From Ipomoea triloba (lineage: Eukaryota > Streptophyta > Magnoliopsida > Solanales > Convolvulaceae): a DNA stretch of 64,000 bases. The position numbers and the translations under genes were made by a program. Below, piece by piece: positions 33,003 to 45,765 of the stretch. Location: the NCBI RefSeq assembly GCF_003576645.1, contig NC_044919.1, positions 14,309,750 to 14,373,749 of the forward strand. Direction: 5' to 3'. Below the pieces are notes generated by a model. That model searched no databases, was not told the DNA's origin, and saw nothing but the letters and a program-made list of their open reading frames with translations. Position 1 is the first letter of the stretch. The number at the start of each line of letters is the position of its first letter.

Positions 33003-35300
33003 TAAGTCAAGCACACTTAACCTACTTAAAACCAATTGGTGATAAGTAAGTGAACATTAACCATTTAACCACATTCATCCATGGCAAGCCACAACATCAC
33101 GTCTCGAATCGAGTAGGGGTTGAACTCGGTCAACCCGGCCAACGCCTAACAAAAATAAGATTTAAAATTTTTGAAAGTAATTAATAAACATGATTTATAA
33201 CTCAAAAATAGTTAAGAGATCAAAAATATAATTTCCTTAAATAGAATATAGATTAAAACTTACGCGTCTAACTCAATCACTAGCTTAATTACCAACCATT
33301 TAGTTTTCTTCTAGTTAGGTAAGACTATGCAAGTCATTTTCATATATGTATGAGTAGTCATAATAAACTATATTGTTTCTATATGGAGTTTAAAAAGTTG
33401 AATTTTGTATTAGTGTTTAGTGGCCATAACACTACGCACCATAGTGGCCATTAGGCAGTTTGAAAGCGAAGCTCTTTCAACTTTGAAAATTAGCTTCCAT
33501 AATTCGTTTAGTTTTGGTGGGTTATTAATTATGATTAATTAGGTATCAACAATTGAATTGTCTCACATGTAAGTTATACAATCATCATCAGCCCTAGACA
33601 CAACTTAACTGGTCAATTAGTCTAAATAAGTTCATAAGCTTTGTTTAATTAGAGAAGTATTTATAGGCTTATACACTAGTTGGAACACATACATTGCTTG
33701 ATTTATCTGCTCTACCAGATCTTAAGTCAAGAACAACAAGAAACCCTTAAATTTAAAATTCAAATTTATATAATGATCATCATTTTCTTTTTTTGAAGAA
33801 AAAATGATCATCATTTTCTACTCTCACAATTTCAAGTAACTTTTATTTTTAATTAAAGGCACCCATACATAAATTGACTAAACACCAAACATTCATAAGG
33901 GGATTTTGTGTGTGTGTGTGTGTATATGTATGTATGTATATAAATGTCAAAAATTGAAGTTTAGATAGAATATTATGAATTATTTATTGTCAAAATATAA
34001 CATGTTAAGTCTATAAAAGAGGCCAGGGAAAAATATTGTTATCCTTCAATTGTTAATGGTCAGTAGATTTGGTCTATTGCTATTACGTGAATGCAAATAT
34101 CATCATTAGTTTTTAATTTTTTTTTAATTTTTTTTTATTATTACTGTTGTCAAATTAATTAAATAGTACTCGACAACTTACTAAAATAAAATCCTAACAA
34201 GCTTGAGGAACCAATTAATTTGGCAATGATGTGAAACAATATAATATACGGAGTAATTAAGAAGGAAATTTACATTTATGTGATGGTGAGGGCCAAATCA
34301 ACAAGTCATCAATAATTAAGTGAGCAAAAAATTTAAAAAAATTTAAAAAAAGAAAAAAATAGAAAAAGAAAAAAAGAGAGAGTTAAGCTCACATGTGAGG
34401 AGCGTATCGAGAAGAAAGTATAACACAATAAATATGTATATAGTTTTACTAATTAATGGAATAGATTTTTCAATAAACTAAAACACATACTTTAATGTTG
34501 ACCACTTAATTATTTGTGACTAGTTGTTTGGTCCTCCAATCCTATTAAAATTTGCAAATTAAATGTAACCTCAACTTTGCAATGTTCCAATTTTGGTTCC
34601 CATAATAAATACATCAAACTTCAATGACAAAAATATTGTCTAAGCCTAAATTTGAAATTTTCGCCAAAAACAAGGAATTTCTAGTGAAATTAGCTCTTTT
34701 TATAATCATGTGACTCACACTAAAATCAAAGGACATTTGTGTAAATTCTTCCCCCAAAAGGTTGAATTCCTAACTTCAAGGGACATGCCCACTTTGGGCA
34801 TAATCCATAGATTACTTTTGCCAAGTTTCAGATCTGGGTCCTTTCCCCCAAATAATGCTTACTGAACTAGTGAGTTAGCCCTGTGCAGACACATTTGTGT
34901 AAATTCTCATCCTCCTAATTACTTTATTTCCATTTTATCATCATTAAAGTCATATAATTGTAAATATTTGAGTTAATACACAACATAGTCCTTGATTATA
35001 GTGAATTTTCTCGATTTAGTCCTATTTGACTATTGTAACATAATTTAGTCCCTAACTTTTGTGACTTTGCTCAATTTATGGTAGTCCTTTGTTTGGGTTT
35101 CTATCCACCAACTATTAAATGTGAGGGTAAACTTGGAATTTCAATATTTCTTCTTTCAATCATATCATACACATAGCCCATCTTTCTTTTATATTTTTGC
35201 TCATGAACCGCCAATGAAGTGTTCAAGAGCTAGTCTAGTGTTTACTCCTCCTATCTCTGTTTGTTTCAAACGGAAACGGGTATCCCCGACGGAGACGGGA
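33003..35300. other. AT-rich intergenic region with short simple repeats
   Basis: No gene recognised. Contains (GT)n/(GTAT)n at about 33907-33941 and, near 34975-35100, phrases of the type TTTAGTCCCTAAC that often belong to foldback repeats but without a matched partner. Confidence 0.4.
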
Positions 35301-35628
35301 CTAAGGCTGTCAAAGTGGGCCGAAGCNTATATAATATATATATAATGTTACACAGCAAGGCAGCGTACTGCCTTGCTGTGTAACAAATATTATTTGTAGA
35401 CTTATTTTTTTAAAACTTTGAATTAATATTAATTTTTGTTAAGCTATAAAGTTGGATTGCAAATATGTAATGTTAGTATTTTTAGATTCTACTTATTTTT
35501 TTTAAACTTTGAAGTAATTAAAAAAAAAAAAAAAAAAAGCATGCGGGCCGGCCCGCAAAAACCCGCCAAACATTAGGCCCACGGTGGGGCGGGCCTAATG
35601 AGGCGAGCCGGCCCGCTTTGACAGTACT
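35301..35628. mobile_element. Probable hAT-type MITE, interrupted by an assembly N
   Basis: The left end CTAAGGCTGTCAAAGTGGGCC and the reverse complement of the right end (AGTACTGTCAAAGCGGGCC) are inverted repeats of a common plant hAT type. Flanks AGACGGGA and AGACGGGG match at 7 of 8 positions, as expected for an 8-bp hAT target duplication. A single N at 35327 interrupts it, so part of the element is missing. Confidence 0.55.
35346..35385. repeat. Perfect 18-bp-stem hairpin with 4-nt loop
   Basis: TGTTACACAGCAAGGCAG and its exact complement flank the loop CGTA. It stands directly after an (AT) stretch within the hAT-like element. Confidence 0.9.
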
Positions 35629-35636
35629 AGACGGGG

Positions 35637-35810
35637 CACATTGCCATCACTAAATGGGTCTTGTCCGTGGGCAAGGGAATTTTGCAATCTCCAAACTGAT
35701 AGAAACGGGGACGGAGATCCCCGGCGGAGACGGGGCACATTGCCATCCCTAGATGGGTCTTGTCCGTGGGCAAGTGAATTTTGCAATCTCCAAACTGATA
35801 TCATTGTTTT
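35637..35810. repeat. ~106-bp tandem duplication with hAT-like terminal phrases
   Basis: The phrase CACATTGCCATC...GGGTCTTGTCCGTGGGCAAG...CAATCTCCAAACTGATA occurs twice. The reverse complement TAGGGATGGCAATGTGCCCC resembles hAT ends. Translated, it gives a repeated peptide, but there is no sign of a gene. It recurs at 37404-37577 by the contig-overlap artefact. Confidence 0.6.
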
Positions 35811-35828
35811 CCCAAAGTCTGACCCCAC

Positions 35829-36717
35829 TTGTTGGAAAATTATGAGGTCTTACAATGAGTGATTAGAGGCAATGTGTCCTTTCTGTTATAAGATATGTGG
35901 CTCATAATCTCCTTTGATATTTCTTATGGTCACTATGCATTAAAGGTGTGTGGAGTAGAGTGTTTTGTGGCTAAAGGAGTAGGCTATGTCATTATAAATT
36001 ACCTAATTAGCTTTGTTAACAGAACAAACATAAACTTTCTTCGTCCCTTTGGTTTGCCTCCCTAAGTCTGAGCATTAGTCAGGTTTATCCACATTTAAGC
36101 TGGTGCAAGCTCAACGTGGTTATTTTGGTGTTACCTGTCGAAAGCTTATCGAAAATCTTGATTGCATCGTCACCGGACAAATAACGCTTTTAAGGTAGTG
36201 TTATTATAACACAACATAGACTCATTTTCACCCTTGCTTGTTCTCTTTTTTGTAAAGGTTATCAGTCTATGTTGCTGTTGCTATTATTTTTCCAACAGTT
36301 AAAAGCGTTATTTTACAACAACAGTCAACTTTTCAGATCAATAACTCCTTTTGTCATACCCAATATATCCAAGATCACTATCCTCGATGGGAAAAACATA
36401 CCCAATTCGTTTCTTCACTGAATTACGTTGTTTGGTTGGAGGGAATTGCAATTCCCTCCATTGGCTGAATTGTAATTCAGGACACCCCCTAAGAATTCTA
36501 ATTCAGCAATCGAATGGGAGAAATATATTGTTGTGAAGATAATTTTACCCCTATCATTATTCTCATCCACTCATCTCATTCCCATATCACACAGACATTC
36601 CGCTTCAACCTTTCGCAGGACAACACCACGCTCCGTCTCCAGAAGCTCCCAAATCGAACTGATTCCAGATCTCCAGGATTTATTATATTATAATTATTAA
36701 TTACTATTTTACTATAA
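35829..36717. other. Sequence flanking the outer Helitron, no gene recognised
   Basis: Contains short inverted repeats (GGGAATTGCAATTCCC near 36440) and poly-pyrimidine tracts. It is present three times in the window, wholly or in part, because of unmerged contig ends. Confidence 0.45.
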
Positions 36718-37323
36718 CTAGTTTTATACGCGCATTGCGCGAATGGGTTAATGTCCAATGTTTATATTTAAATAAATATTTGAAAGTATATTAATGTAAG
36801 ATTATATAGGAGAAGTTTATACATGGGTAATTGAATGTCAATTTTTTTTTATTTAAATATATAACTCAAAGTATATGAATCCAAGATAATATAGAAAATT
36901 CAGTATAATTATTACTAAAATAAATGTTTGCAACCTTGTAAAATCGATAGTCTAAATATTTTGTCTAAAAATGATAGTCTAAATAAATACTACTTTTAAT
37001 TTGAATTTTTCTAAGTGGTTCTTAATTCTCTTTTGAGTAACATTGTCATTGTCTTCATCTTTACTATTTGTTCTCTTCCTTTTTGTTGGTAGTGTGTTAT
37101 TTGCAATTCGGTTATTGTTGGTAGCATAGATGACAACGTCATGCAATGGGATTATGATATAGGAGTTATGGACTTTCCTTTAGGTGTTCTGCTTGGGGTT
37201 CATTTGGTTCAACCATTATTATATTGTTAAATGAGTTATTGTGGATAAAGAAATCTCTAGTTTAAGAAAAAAGATTAAATAAATTAATAAAAATTTGAAA
37301 ATTTAAAATATTATGTATTCCAA
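36718..37323 (-). mobile_element. 3' end of the outer Helitron, first assembly copy
   Basis: On the minus strand the sequence ends CGCGCAATGCGCG, TATAAAA, CTAG followed by host T. This is the hairpin-plus-CTRR terminus that defines Helitrons. The copy is cut off by the N at 37324 and repeated at 38485-39700 and from 40299. Confidence 0.85.
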
Positions 37324-37324
37324 N

Positions 37325-39090
37325 AAAACCCGCCAAACATTAGGCCCACGGTGGGGCGGGCCTAATGAGGCGAGCCGGCCCGCTTTGACAGTACTAGACG
37401 GGGCACATTGCCATCACTAAATGGGTCTTGTCCGTGGGCAAGGGAATTTTGCAATCTCCAAACTGATAGAAACGGGGACGGAGATCCCCGGCGGAGACGG
37501 GGCACATTGCCATCCCTAGATGGGTCTTGTCCGTGGGCAAGTGAATTTTGCAATCTCCAAACTGATATCATTGTTTTCCCAAAGTCTGACCCCACTTGTT
37601 GGAAAATTATGAGGTCTTACAATGAGTGATTAGAGGCAATGTGTCCTTTCTGTTATAAGATATGTGGCTCATAATCTCCTTTGATATTTCTTATGGTCAC
37701 TATGCATTAAAGGTGTGTGGAGTAGAGTGTTTTGTGGCTAAAGGAGTAGGCTATGTCATTATAAATTACCTAATTAGCTTTGTTAACAGAACAAACATAA
37801 ACTTTCTTCGTCCCTTTGGTTTGCCTCCCTAAGTCTGAGCATTAGTCAGGTTTATCCACATTTAAGCTGGTGCAAGCTCAACGTGGTTATTTTGGTGTTA
37901 CCTGTCGAAAGCTTATCGAAAATCTTGATTGCATCGTCACCGGACAAATAACGCTTTTAAGGTAGTGTTATTATAACACAACATAGACTCATTTTCACCC
38001 TTGCTTGTTCTCTTTTTTGTAAAGGTTATCAGTCTATGTTGCTGTTGCTATTATTTTTCCAACAGTTAAAAGCGTTATTTTACAACAACAGTCAACTTTT
38101 CAGATCAATAACTCCTTTTGTCATACCCAATATATCCAAGATCACTATCCTCGATGGGAAAAACATACCCAATTCGTTTCTTCACTGAATTACGTTGTTT
38201 GGTTGGAGGGAATTGCAATTCCCTCCATTGGCTGAATTGTAATTCAGGACACCCCCTAAGAATTCTAATTCAGCAATCGAATGGGAGAAATATATTGTTG
38301 TGAAGATAATTTTACCCCTATCATTATTCTCATCCACTCATCTCATTCCCATATCACACAGACATTCCGCTTCAACCTTTCGCAGGACAACACCACGCTC
38401 CGTCTCCAGAAGCTCCCAAATCGAACTGATTCCAGATCTCCAGGATTTATTATATTATAATTATTAATTACTATTTTACTATAACTAGTTTTATACGCGC
38501 ATTGCGCGAATGGGTTAATGTCCAATGTTTATATTTAAATAAATATTTGAAAGTATATTAATGTAAGATTATATAGGAGAAGTTTATACATGGGTAATTG
38601 AATGTCAATTTTTTTTTATTTAAATATATAACTCAAAGTATATGAATCCAAGATAATATAGAAAATTCAGTATAATTATTACTAAAATAAATGTTTGCAA
38701 CCTTGTAAAATCGATAGTCTAAATATTTTGTCTAAAAATGATAGTCTAAATAAATACTACTTTTAATTTGAATTTTTCTAAGTGGTTCTTAATTCTCTTT
38801 TGAGTAACATTGTCATTGTCTTCATCTTTACTATTTGTTCTCTTCCTTTTTGTTGGTAGTGTGTTATTTGCAATTCGGTTATTGTTGGTAGCATAGATGA
38901 CAACGTCATGCAATGGGATTATGATATAGGAGTTATGGACTTTCCTTTAGGTGTTCTGCTTGGGGTTCATTTGGTTCAACCATTATTATATTGTTAAATG
39001 AGTTATTGTGGATAAAGAAATCTCTAGTTTAAGAAAAAAGATTAAATAAATTAATAAAAATTTGAAAATTTAAAATATTATGTATTCCAA
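37325..39090. repeat. Second copy of 35558-37323 (probable unmerged contig overlap)
   Basis: Starts exactly after the N and repeats about 1766 bp at an offset of 1767 with no difference seen. It then runs on into the Helitron interior, sequence that the first copy lacks. Confidence 0.88.
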
Positions 39091-39701
39091 AGATATTAAA
39101 AGGTAGTTTCTCGCTTCAATTTGCTGGGTTAGGGGTTATTTAAGTACTTTCATTGTCAACAAATCCCCTAAGTAGTTAATATGACTGGTTTCAAACTATA
39201 TATTCTTTTTTATTTTTTTTCATGGTATTAAAGAAATACATATGTATCATTTTTTGGTGTAACTACTAATTTATTTAATTCAATAAGAGTAAAATAGAGT
39301 GATTCCGCTTAAATTTGTTGAGTTATTATTTGAGTACTCTCTTTGTCAACCAATCCCCAAGTAGTTAATATAATTAGTTTCAAATTATTTTAAAAATTTT
39401 TTTTCATAGTATTAATAAAATACTTGGTAAATAAATATATAACATCATTTTGTACTATAACTTTGATATTTAATTACAAGATATTGTAAAAATAAGATAA
39501 TGGACAATGTAATGAATATCTACTATACTAATAAGAGCCAAAGAGAGTTAGGCCTAAAATGGGTAGAAAAAATGGCGGTAATCAAATGGATGGTTCAAAT
39601 GAATTATTTAATCAAATAGATGGCTAAGATAATTCAGATTAATATTATTCATAGAGATTACCTAATTTAACCTTACTTTTATGATTTTCCGTTAAGTTTT
39701 N

Positions 39702-41510
39702 TATTTTGGTGTTACCTGTCGAAAGCTTATCGAAAATCTTGATTGCATCGTCACCGGACAAATAACGCTTTTAAGGTAGTGTTATTATAACACAACATAG
39801 ACTCATTTTCACCCTTGCTTGTTCTCTTTTTTGTAAAGGTTATCAGTCTATGTTGCTGTTGCTATTATTTTTCCAACAGTTAAAAGCGTTATTTTACAAC
39901 AACAGTCAACTTTTCAGATCAATAACTCCTTTTGTCATACCCAATATATCCAAGATCACTATCCTCGATGGGAAAAACATACCCAATTCGTTTCTTCACT
40001 GAATTACGTTGTTTGGTTGGAGGGAATTGCAATTCCCTCCATTGGCTGAATTGTAATTCAGGACACCCCCTAAGAATTCTAATTCAGCAATCGAATGGGA
40101 GAAATATATTGTTGTGAAGATAATTTTACCCCTATCATTATTCTCATCCACTCATCTCATTCCCATATCACACAGACATTCCGCTTCAACCTTTCGCAGG
40201 ACAACACCACGCTCCGTCTCCAGAAGCTCCCAAATCGAACTGATTCCAGATCTCCAGGATTTATTATATTATAATTATTAATTACTATTTTACTATAACT
40301 AGTTTTATACGCGCATTGCGCGAATGGGTTAATGTCCAATGTTTATATTTAAATAAATATTTGAAAGTATATTAATGTAAGATTATATAGGAGAAGTTTA
40401 TACATGGGTAATTGAATGTCAATTTTTTTTTATTTAAATATATAACTCAAAGTATATGAATCCAAGATAATATAGAAAATTCAGTATAATTATTACTAAA
40501 ATAAATGTTTGCAACCTTGTAAAATCGATAGTCTAAATATTTTGTCTAAAAATGATAGTCTAAATAAATACTACTTTTAATTTGAATTTTTCTAAGTGGT
40601 TCTTAATTCTCTTTTGAGTAACATTGTCATTGTCTTCATCTTTACTATTTGTTCTCTTCCTTTTTGTTGGTAGTGTGTTATTTGCAATTCGGTTATTGTT
40701 GGTAGCATAGATGACAACGTCATGCAATGGGATTATGATATAGGAGTTATGGACTTTCCTTTAGGTGTTCTGCTTGGGGTTCATTTGGTTCAACCATTAT
40801 TATATTGTTAAATGAGTTATTGTGGATAAAGAAATCTCTAGTTTAAGAAAAAAGATTAAATAAATTAATAAAAATTTGAAAATTTAAAATATTATGTATT
40901 CCAAAGATATTAAAAGGTAGTTTCTCGCTTCAATTTGCTGGGTTAGGGGTTATTTAAGTACTTTCATTGTCAACAAATCCCCTAAGTAGTTAATATGACT
41001 GGTTTCAAACTATATATTCTTTTTTATTTTTTTTCATGGTATTAAAGAAATACATATGTATCATTTTTTGGTGTAACTACTAATTTATTTAATTCAATAA
41101 GAGTAAAATAGAGTGATTCCGCTTAAATTTGTTGAGTTATTATTTGAGTACTCTCTTTGTCAACCAATCCCCAAGTAGTTAATATAATTAGTTTCAAATT
41201 ATTTTAAAAATTTTTTTTCATAGTATTAATAAAATACTTGGTAAATAAATATATAACATCATTTTGTACTATAACTTTGATATTTAATTACAAGATATTG
41301 TAAAAATAAGATAATGGACAATGTAATGAATATCTACTATACTAATAAGAGCCAAAGAGAGTTAGGCCTAAAATGGGTAGAAAAAATGGCGGTAATCAAA
41401 TGGATGGTTCAAATGAATTATTTAATCAAATAGATGGCTAAGATAATTCAGATTAATATTATTCATAGAGATTACCTAATTTAACCTTACTTTTATGATT
41501 TTCCGTTAAG
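39702..41510. repeat. Second copy of about 37888-39696 (probable unmerged contig overlap)
   Basis: Starts exactly after the N at 39701 with TATTTTGGTGTTACCTGTCG, already present at 36121 and 37888, and repeats about 1.8 kb at an offset of 1814. Confidence 0.86.
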
Positions 41511-41695
41511 AGATTACCTAATTTAACCTTACTTTTATGATTTTCCGTTAAGTTTTCCGTTAATTTAACCTTACTTTTATGATTTTCCGTTAAGTTTTCC
41601 GTTAAATAAACCTTACTTTTATGATTTTCCGTTAAGTTTTCCGTTAAATATTCCTTACTTTTATGATTTTCCGTTAAGTTTTCCGTTAAATATTA
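41480..41695 (+). repeat. Five ~43-bp tandem repeats in the inner Helitron
   Basis: Units contain ACCTTACTTTTATGATTTTC and CGTTAAGTTTTCCGTTAA. The equivalent place in the copy starting at 43587 has a single unit, so this is either a local expansion or an assembly difference. Confidence 0.8.
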
Positions 41696-42613
41696 TCTTC
41701 TCTGTTAATATTCCGTTAACTTTTAACTTACCCATTAATTTCTATAAAAAAGATCTTAGGTTCGAACCTCATCTCAATCAAATTTGACATAATTAAGTTT
41801 TTCACTCTATTTTACTCTTATTAAATTAAATAAATTAGTAGCTACAACAAAAAATGATACATATGTATTTCTTTAATTTAGAATTATGTGTTTACAATAC
41901 CTTTATTTGAAAAAATTATTATTATCAAAAAATTAAATTAAATAAGAGAAATAATTTCATTAGTTATATTGTCTTTATTTATTCAAATTTATCAATTGAT
42001 ATTCATTACATTGTCCATTATCTTATTTTTACACTATCTTGTAATTAAATATCAAAGTTATAGTACAAAATAATGTTATATATTTATTTACCAAATATTT
42101 TATTAATACTATGAACTTTTTTTTTAAATAATTTGAAGCTAATTATATTAACTACTTGGGGATTAGTTGACAAAGAGAGTACTCAAATAGTCCAACAAAT
42201 TGAAGCGGAATCACTCTATTTTACTCTTATTGAATTAAATAAATTAGTAGTTACACCAAAAAATGATATATATGTATTTCTTTAATACCATGAAAAAAAA
42301 AGAATAGTTTGAAACCAATCATATTAACAACTTGGGGGATTTGTTGACAATGAAAGTACTCAAATAACCCATTACCCAGCACCCAGCAAATTAAAGCGAG
42401 AAACTACCTTTTAATATTTTTGGAATACATAATATTTTAAGTTTTCAAATTTTTATTAATTTATTTAATCTTTTTTCTTCAACTAGGGATTTCTTTATCC
42501 ACAATAACTCATTCAACAATAATTGTTGAACCAAATGAACCCCAAGCAGAGCACATAAAGGAAAGTCCATAGCTCATATATCATAATTTTATTGCATGAC
42601 GTTGTCATCTATG

Positions 42614-43251
42614 GGGTTGTTATGCCGTGGACCCAGGTCCACCTTGCAAGGTGGACCTGGGTCTACATTCACATACACTATACTCTACATTCACATACAC
42701 TATACACTATACTCTACATTCACATACACTATACTCTACATTCACATACACTATACTCTACATTTACACTTTGTAAACTTCACATTAACACATTACAGGA
42801 TTATATATTTAGTAACTATATTACCATTGTTATGCATTCACACATTCAAAACTCTATATTCACAGGTCCTATACTCCATATTCACAACTTGAGAACTCCA
42901 TATTCACAACTTGAGAACTCCACATTCACACATTACAGGGCTACAAGTTGCTAGAACTTCTTAACTCTATTACAGATTCACACATGCATAACTCTACATT
43001 CACGATTTCTATACTCCATATTCACAATTTGAAACCTCCACATTCACACATTTCTGGGCAACTCTACATTCACACAATCATAAATCTACATTCACGATTT
43101 CTATACTCTACATTCACACTTTGAAACTTCTACATTCACACATTTTTTGACAACTCTATATTCAGCAATATGTTTACTAATTAAAAAAAAAAAAAGAAGA
43201 CAAAAACGACGTAGTTTTGAACCCAGGTCCACCTTTACAGCATAATTTGCC
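42614..43251. mobile_element. MULE-type MITE with 9-bp target duplication, inside a Helitron
   Basis: A perfect 9-bp duplication TCATCTATG (42605-42613 and 43252-43260) flanks a 638-bp insert; the opposite Helitron arm lacks it and shows the empty site. Ends share GG....TTATGC-type inverted repeats. A perfect 34-bp palindrome occupies 42630-42663 (arms GACCCAGGTCCACCTTG). The interior consists of many short units of the type CTACATTCACA. It is non-coding; the Mutator-like superfamily is inferred from the 9-bp duplication. It reappears at 44656-45293 through contig overlap. Confidence 0.8.
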
Positions 43252-43811
43252 TCATCTATGCTACCAACAATAACCGAATTGCAAATAACACACTACCAAC
43301 AAAAAGGAAGAGAACAAATAGTAAAGATGAAGACAATGACAATGTTACTCAAAAGAGAATTAAGAACACTTTAAAAAAATTCAAATTAAAAGTACTATTT
43401 ATTTTGACTATCATTTTTAGACCAAATATTTAAACTATCGATTTTACAAGGTTGCAAACATTTATTTTAGTAATAATTATAATAAATTTTCTATATTATC
43501 TTGGATTAATATACTTTGAGTTAGATATTTAAATAAAAAAATTCGACATTCAATTACCCATGTATAAACTTCTCCTATATAATCTNTGGCGGTCAAATTA
43601 TTTAATCAAATGGATGGTTCAGATGAATTATTTAATCAAATAGATGGTTAAGATAATTCAGATTAATATTATTAATAGAGATTACCTAATTTAACCTTAC
43701 TTTTATGATTATCCGTTAAGTTTTCCGTTAAGTATTCTCTTCTCCGTTAATATTCCGTTAACTTTTAACTTACCCATTAATTTCTATAAGAAAGGTCTTA
43801 GGTTATAACCT

Positions 43812-45627
43812 CATCTCAATCAAATTTGACATAATTAAGTTTTTCACTCTATTTTACTCTTATTAAATTAAATAAATTAGTAGCTACAACAAAAAATGAT
43901 ACATATGTATTTCTTTAATTTAGAATTATGTGTTTACAATACCTTTATTTGAAAAAATTATTATTATCAAAAAATTAAATTAAATAAGAGAAATAATTTC
44001 ATTAGTTATATTGTCTTTATTTATTCAAATTTATCAATTGATATTCATTACATTGTCCATTATCTTATTTTTACACTATCTTGTAATTAAATATCAAAGT
44101 TATAGTACAAAATAATGTTATATATTTATTTACCAAATATTTTATTAATACTATGAACTTTTTTTTTAAATAATTTGAAGCTAATTATATTAACTACTTG
44201 GGGATTAGTTGACAAAGAGAGTACTCAAATAGTCCAACAAATTGAAGCGGAATCACTCTATTTTACTCTTATTGAATTAAATAAATTAGTAGTTACACCA
44301 AAAAATGATATATATGTATTTCTTTAATACCATGAAAAAAAAAGAATAGTTTGAAACCAATCATATTAACAACTTGGGGGATTTGTTGACAATGAAAGTA
44401 CTCAAATAACCCATTACCCAGCACCCAGCAAATTAAAGCGAGAAACTACCTTTTAATATTTTTGGAATACATAATATTTTAAGTTTTCAAATTTTTATTA
44501 ATTTATTTAATCTTTTTTCTTCAACTAGGGATTTCTTTATCCACAATAACTCATTCAACAATAATTGTTGAACCAAATGAACCCCAAGCAGAGCACATAA
44601 AGGAAAGTCCATAGCTCATATATCATAATTTTATTGCATGACGTTGTCATCTATGGGGTTGTTATGCCGTGGACCCAGGTCCACCTTGCAAGGTGGACCT
44701 GGGTCTACATTCACATACACTATACTCTACATTCACATACACTATACACTATACTCTACATTCACATACACTATACTCTACATTCACATACACTATACTC
44801 TACATTTACACTTTGTAAACTTCACATTAACACATTACAGGATTATATATTTAGTAACTATATTACCATTGTTATGCATTCACACATTCAAAACTCTATA
44901 TTCACAGGTCCTATACTCCATATTCACAACTTGAGAACTCCATATTCACAACTTGAGAACTCCACATTCACACATTACAGGGCTACAAGTTGCTAGAACT
45001 TCTTAACTCTATTACAGATTCACACATGCATAACTCTACATTCACGATTTCTATACTCCATATTCACAATTTGAAACCTCCACATTCACACATTTCTGGG
45101 CAACTCTACATTCACACAATCATAAATCTACATTCACGATTTCTATACTCTACATTCACACTTTGAAACTTCTACATTCACACATTTTTTGACAACTCTA
45201 TATTCAGCAATATGTTTACTAATTAAAAAAAAAAAAAGAAGACAAAAACGACGTAGTTTTGAACCCAGGTCCACCTTTACAGCATAATTTGCCTCATCTA
45301 TGCTACCAACAATAACCGAATTGCAAATAACACACTACCAACAAAAAGGAAGAGAACAAATAGTAAAGATGAAGACAATGACAATGTTACTCAAAAGAGA
45401 ATTAAGAACACTTTAAAAAAATTCAAATTAAAAGTACTATTTATTTTGACTATCATTTTTAGACCAAATATTTAAACTATCGATTTTACAAGGTTGCAAA
45501 CATTTATTTTAGTAATAATTATAATAAATTTTCTATATTATCTTGGATTAATATACTTTGAGTTAGATATTTAAATAAAAAAATTCGACATTCAATTACC
45601 CATGTATAAACTTCTCCTATATAAATT
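43812..45627. repeat. Second copy of about 41770-43585 (probable unmerged contig overlap)
   Basis: Offset 2042 and apparently identical, including the MULE-type MITE and its target duplication. The first ~200 bp after the N at 43586 differ from the corresponding earlier part, so the join is not a simple overlap. Confidence 0.78.
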
Positions 45628-45765
45628 CGACATTCAATTACCCATGTATAAACTTCTCCTATATAATCTCGACATTCAATTACCCATGTATAAACTTCTC
45701 CTATATAATCTTGCATTGATATACTTTATGTATAAACTTCTCCTATATAATCTTGCATTGATATA
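45585..45765. repeat. Three to four copies of a ~40-bp unit
   Basis: The block TTACCCATGTATAAACTTCT is repeated head to tail here but is single in the equivalent places at 47493 and, inverted, near 40390. An assembly-induced expansion is likely. Confidence 0.75.

Noticed and set aside
35595..35862. Frames with a repeated peptide at 35.6 kb and again at 37.4 kb
   Set aside because: They come from a non-coding tandem duplication with hAT-like ends; the second set is an assembly duplicate.
41755..41775. B-box-like GGTTCGAACC in the inner Helitron as part of a tRNA or SINE
   Set aside because: No A box at the right distance and no cloverleaf; the other Helitron arm has a different sequence at this place.
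42592..42954. 120-codon frame of His, Tyr and Thr repeats
   Set aside because: It is the translation of the CATTCACA-type array inside a MITE, not a protein gene; it recurs at 44634 by contig overlap.
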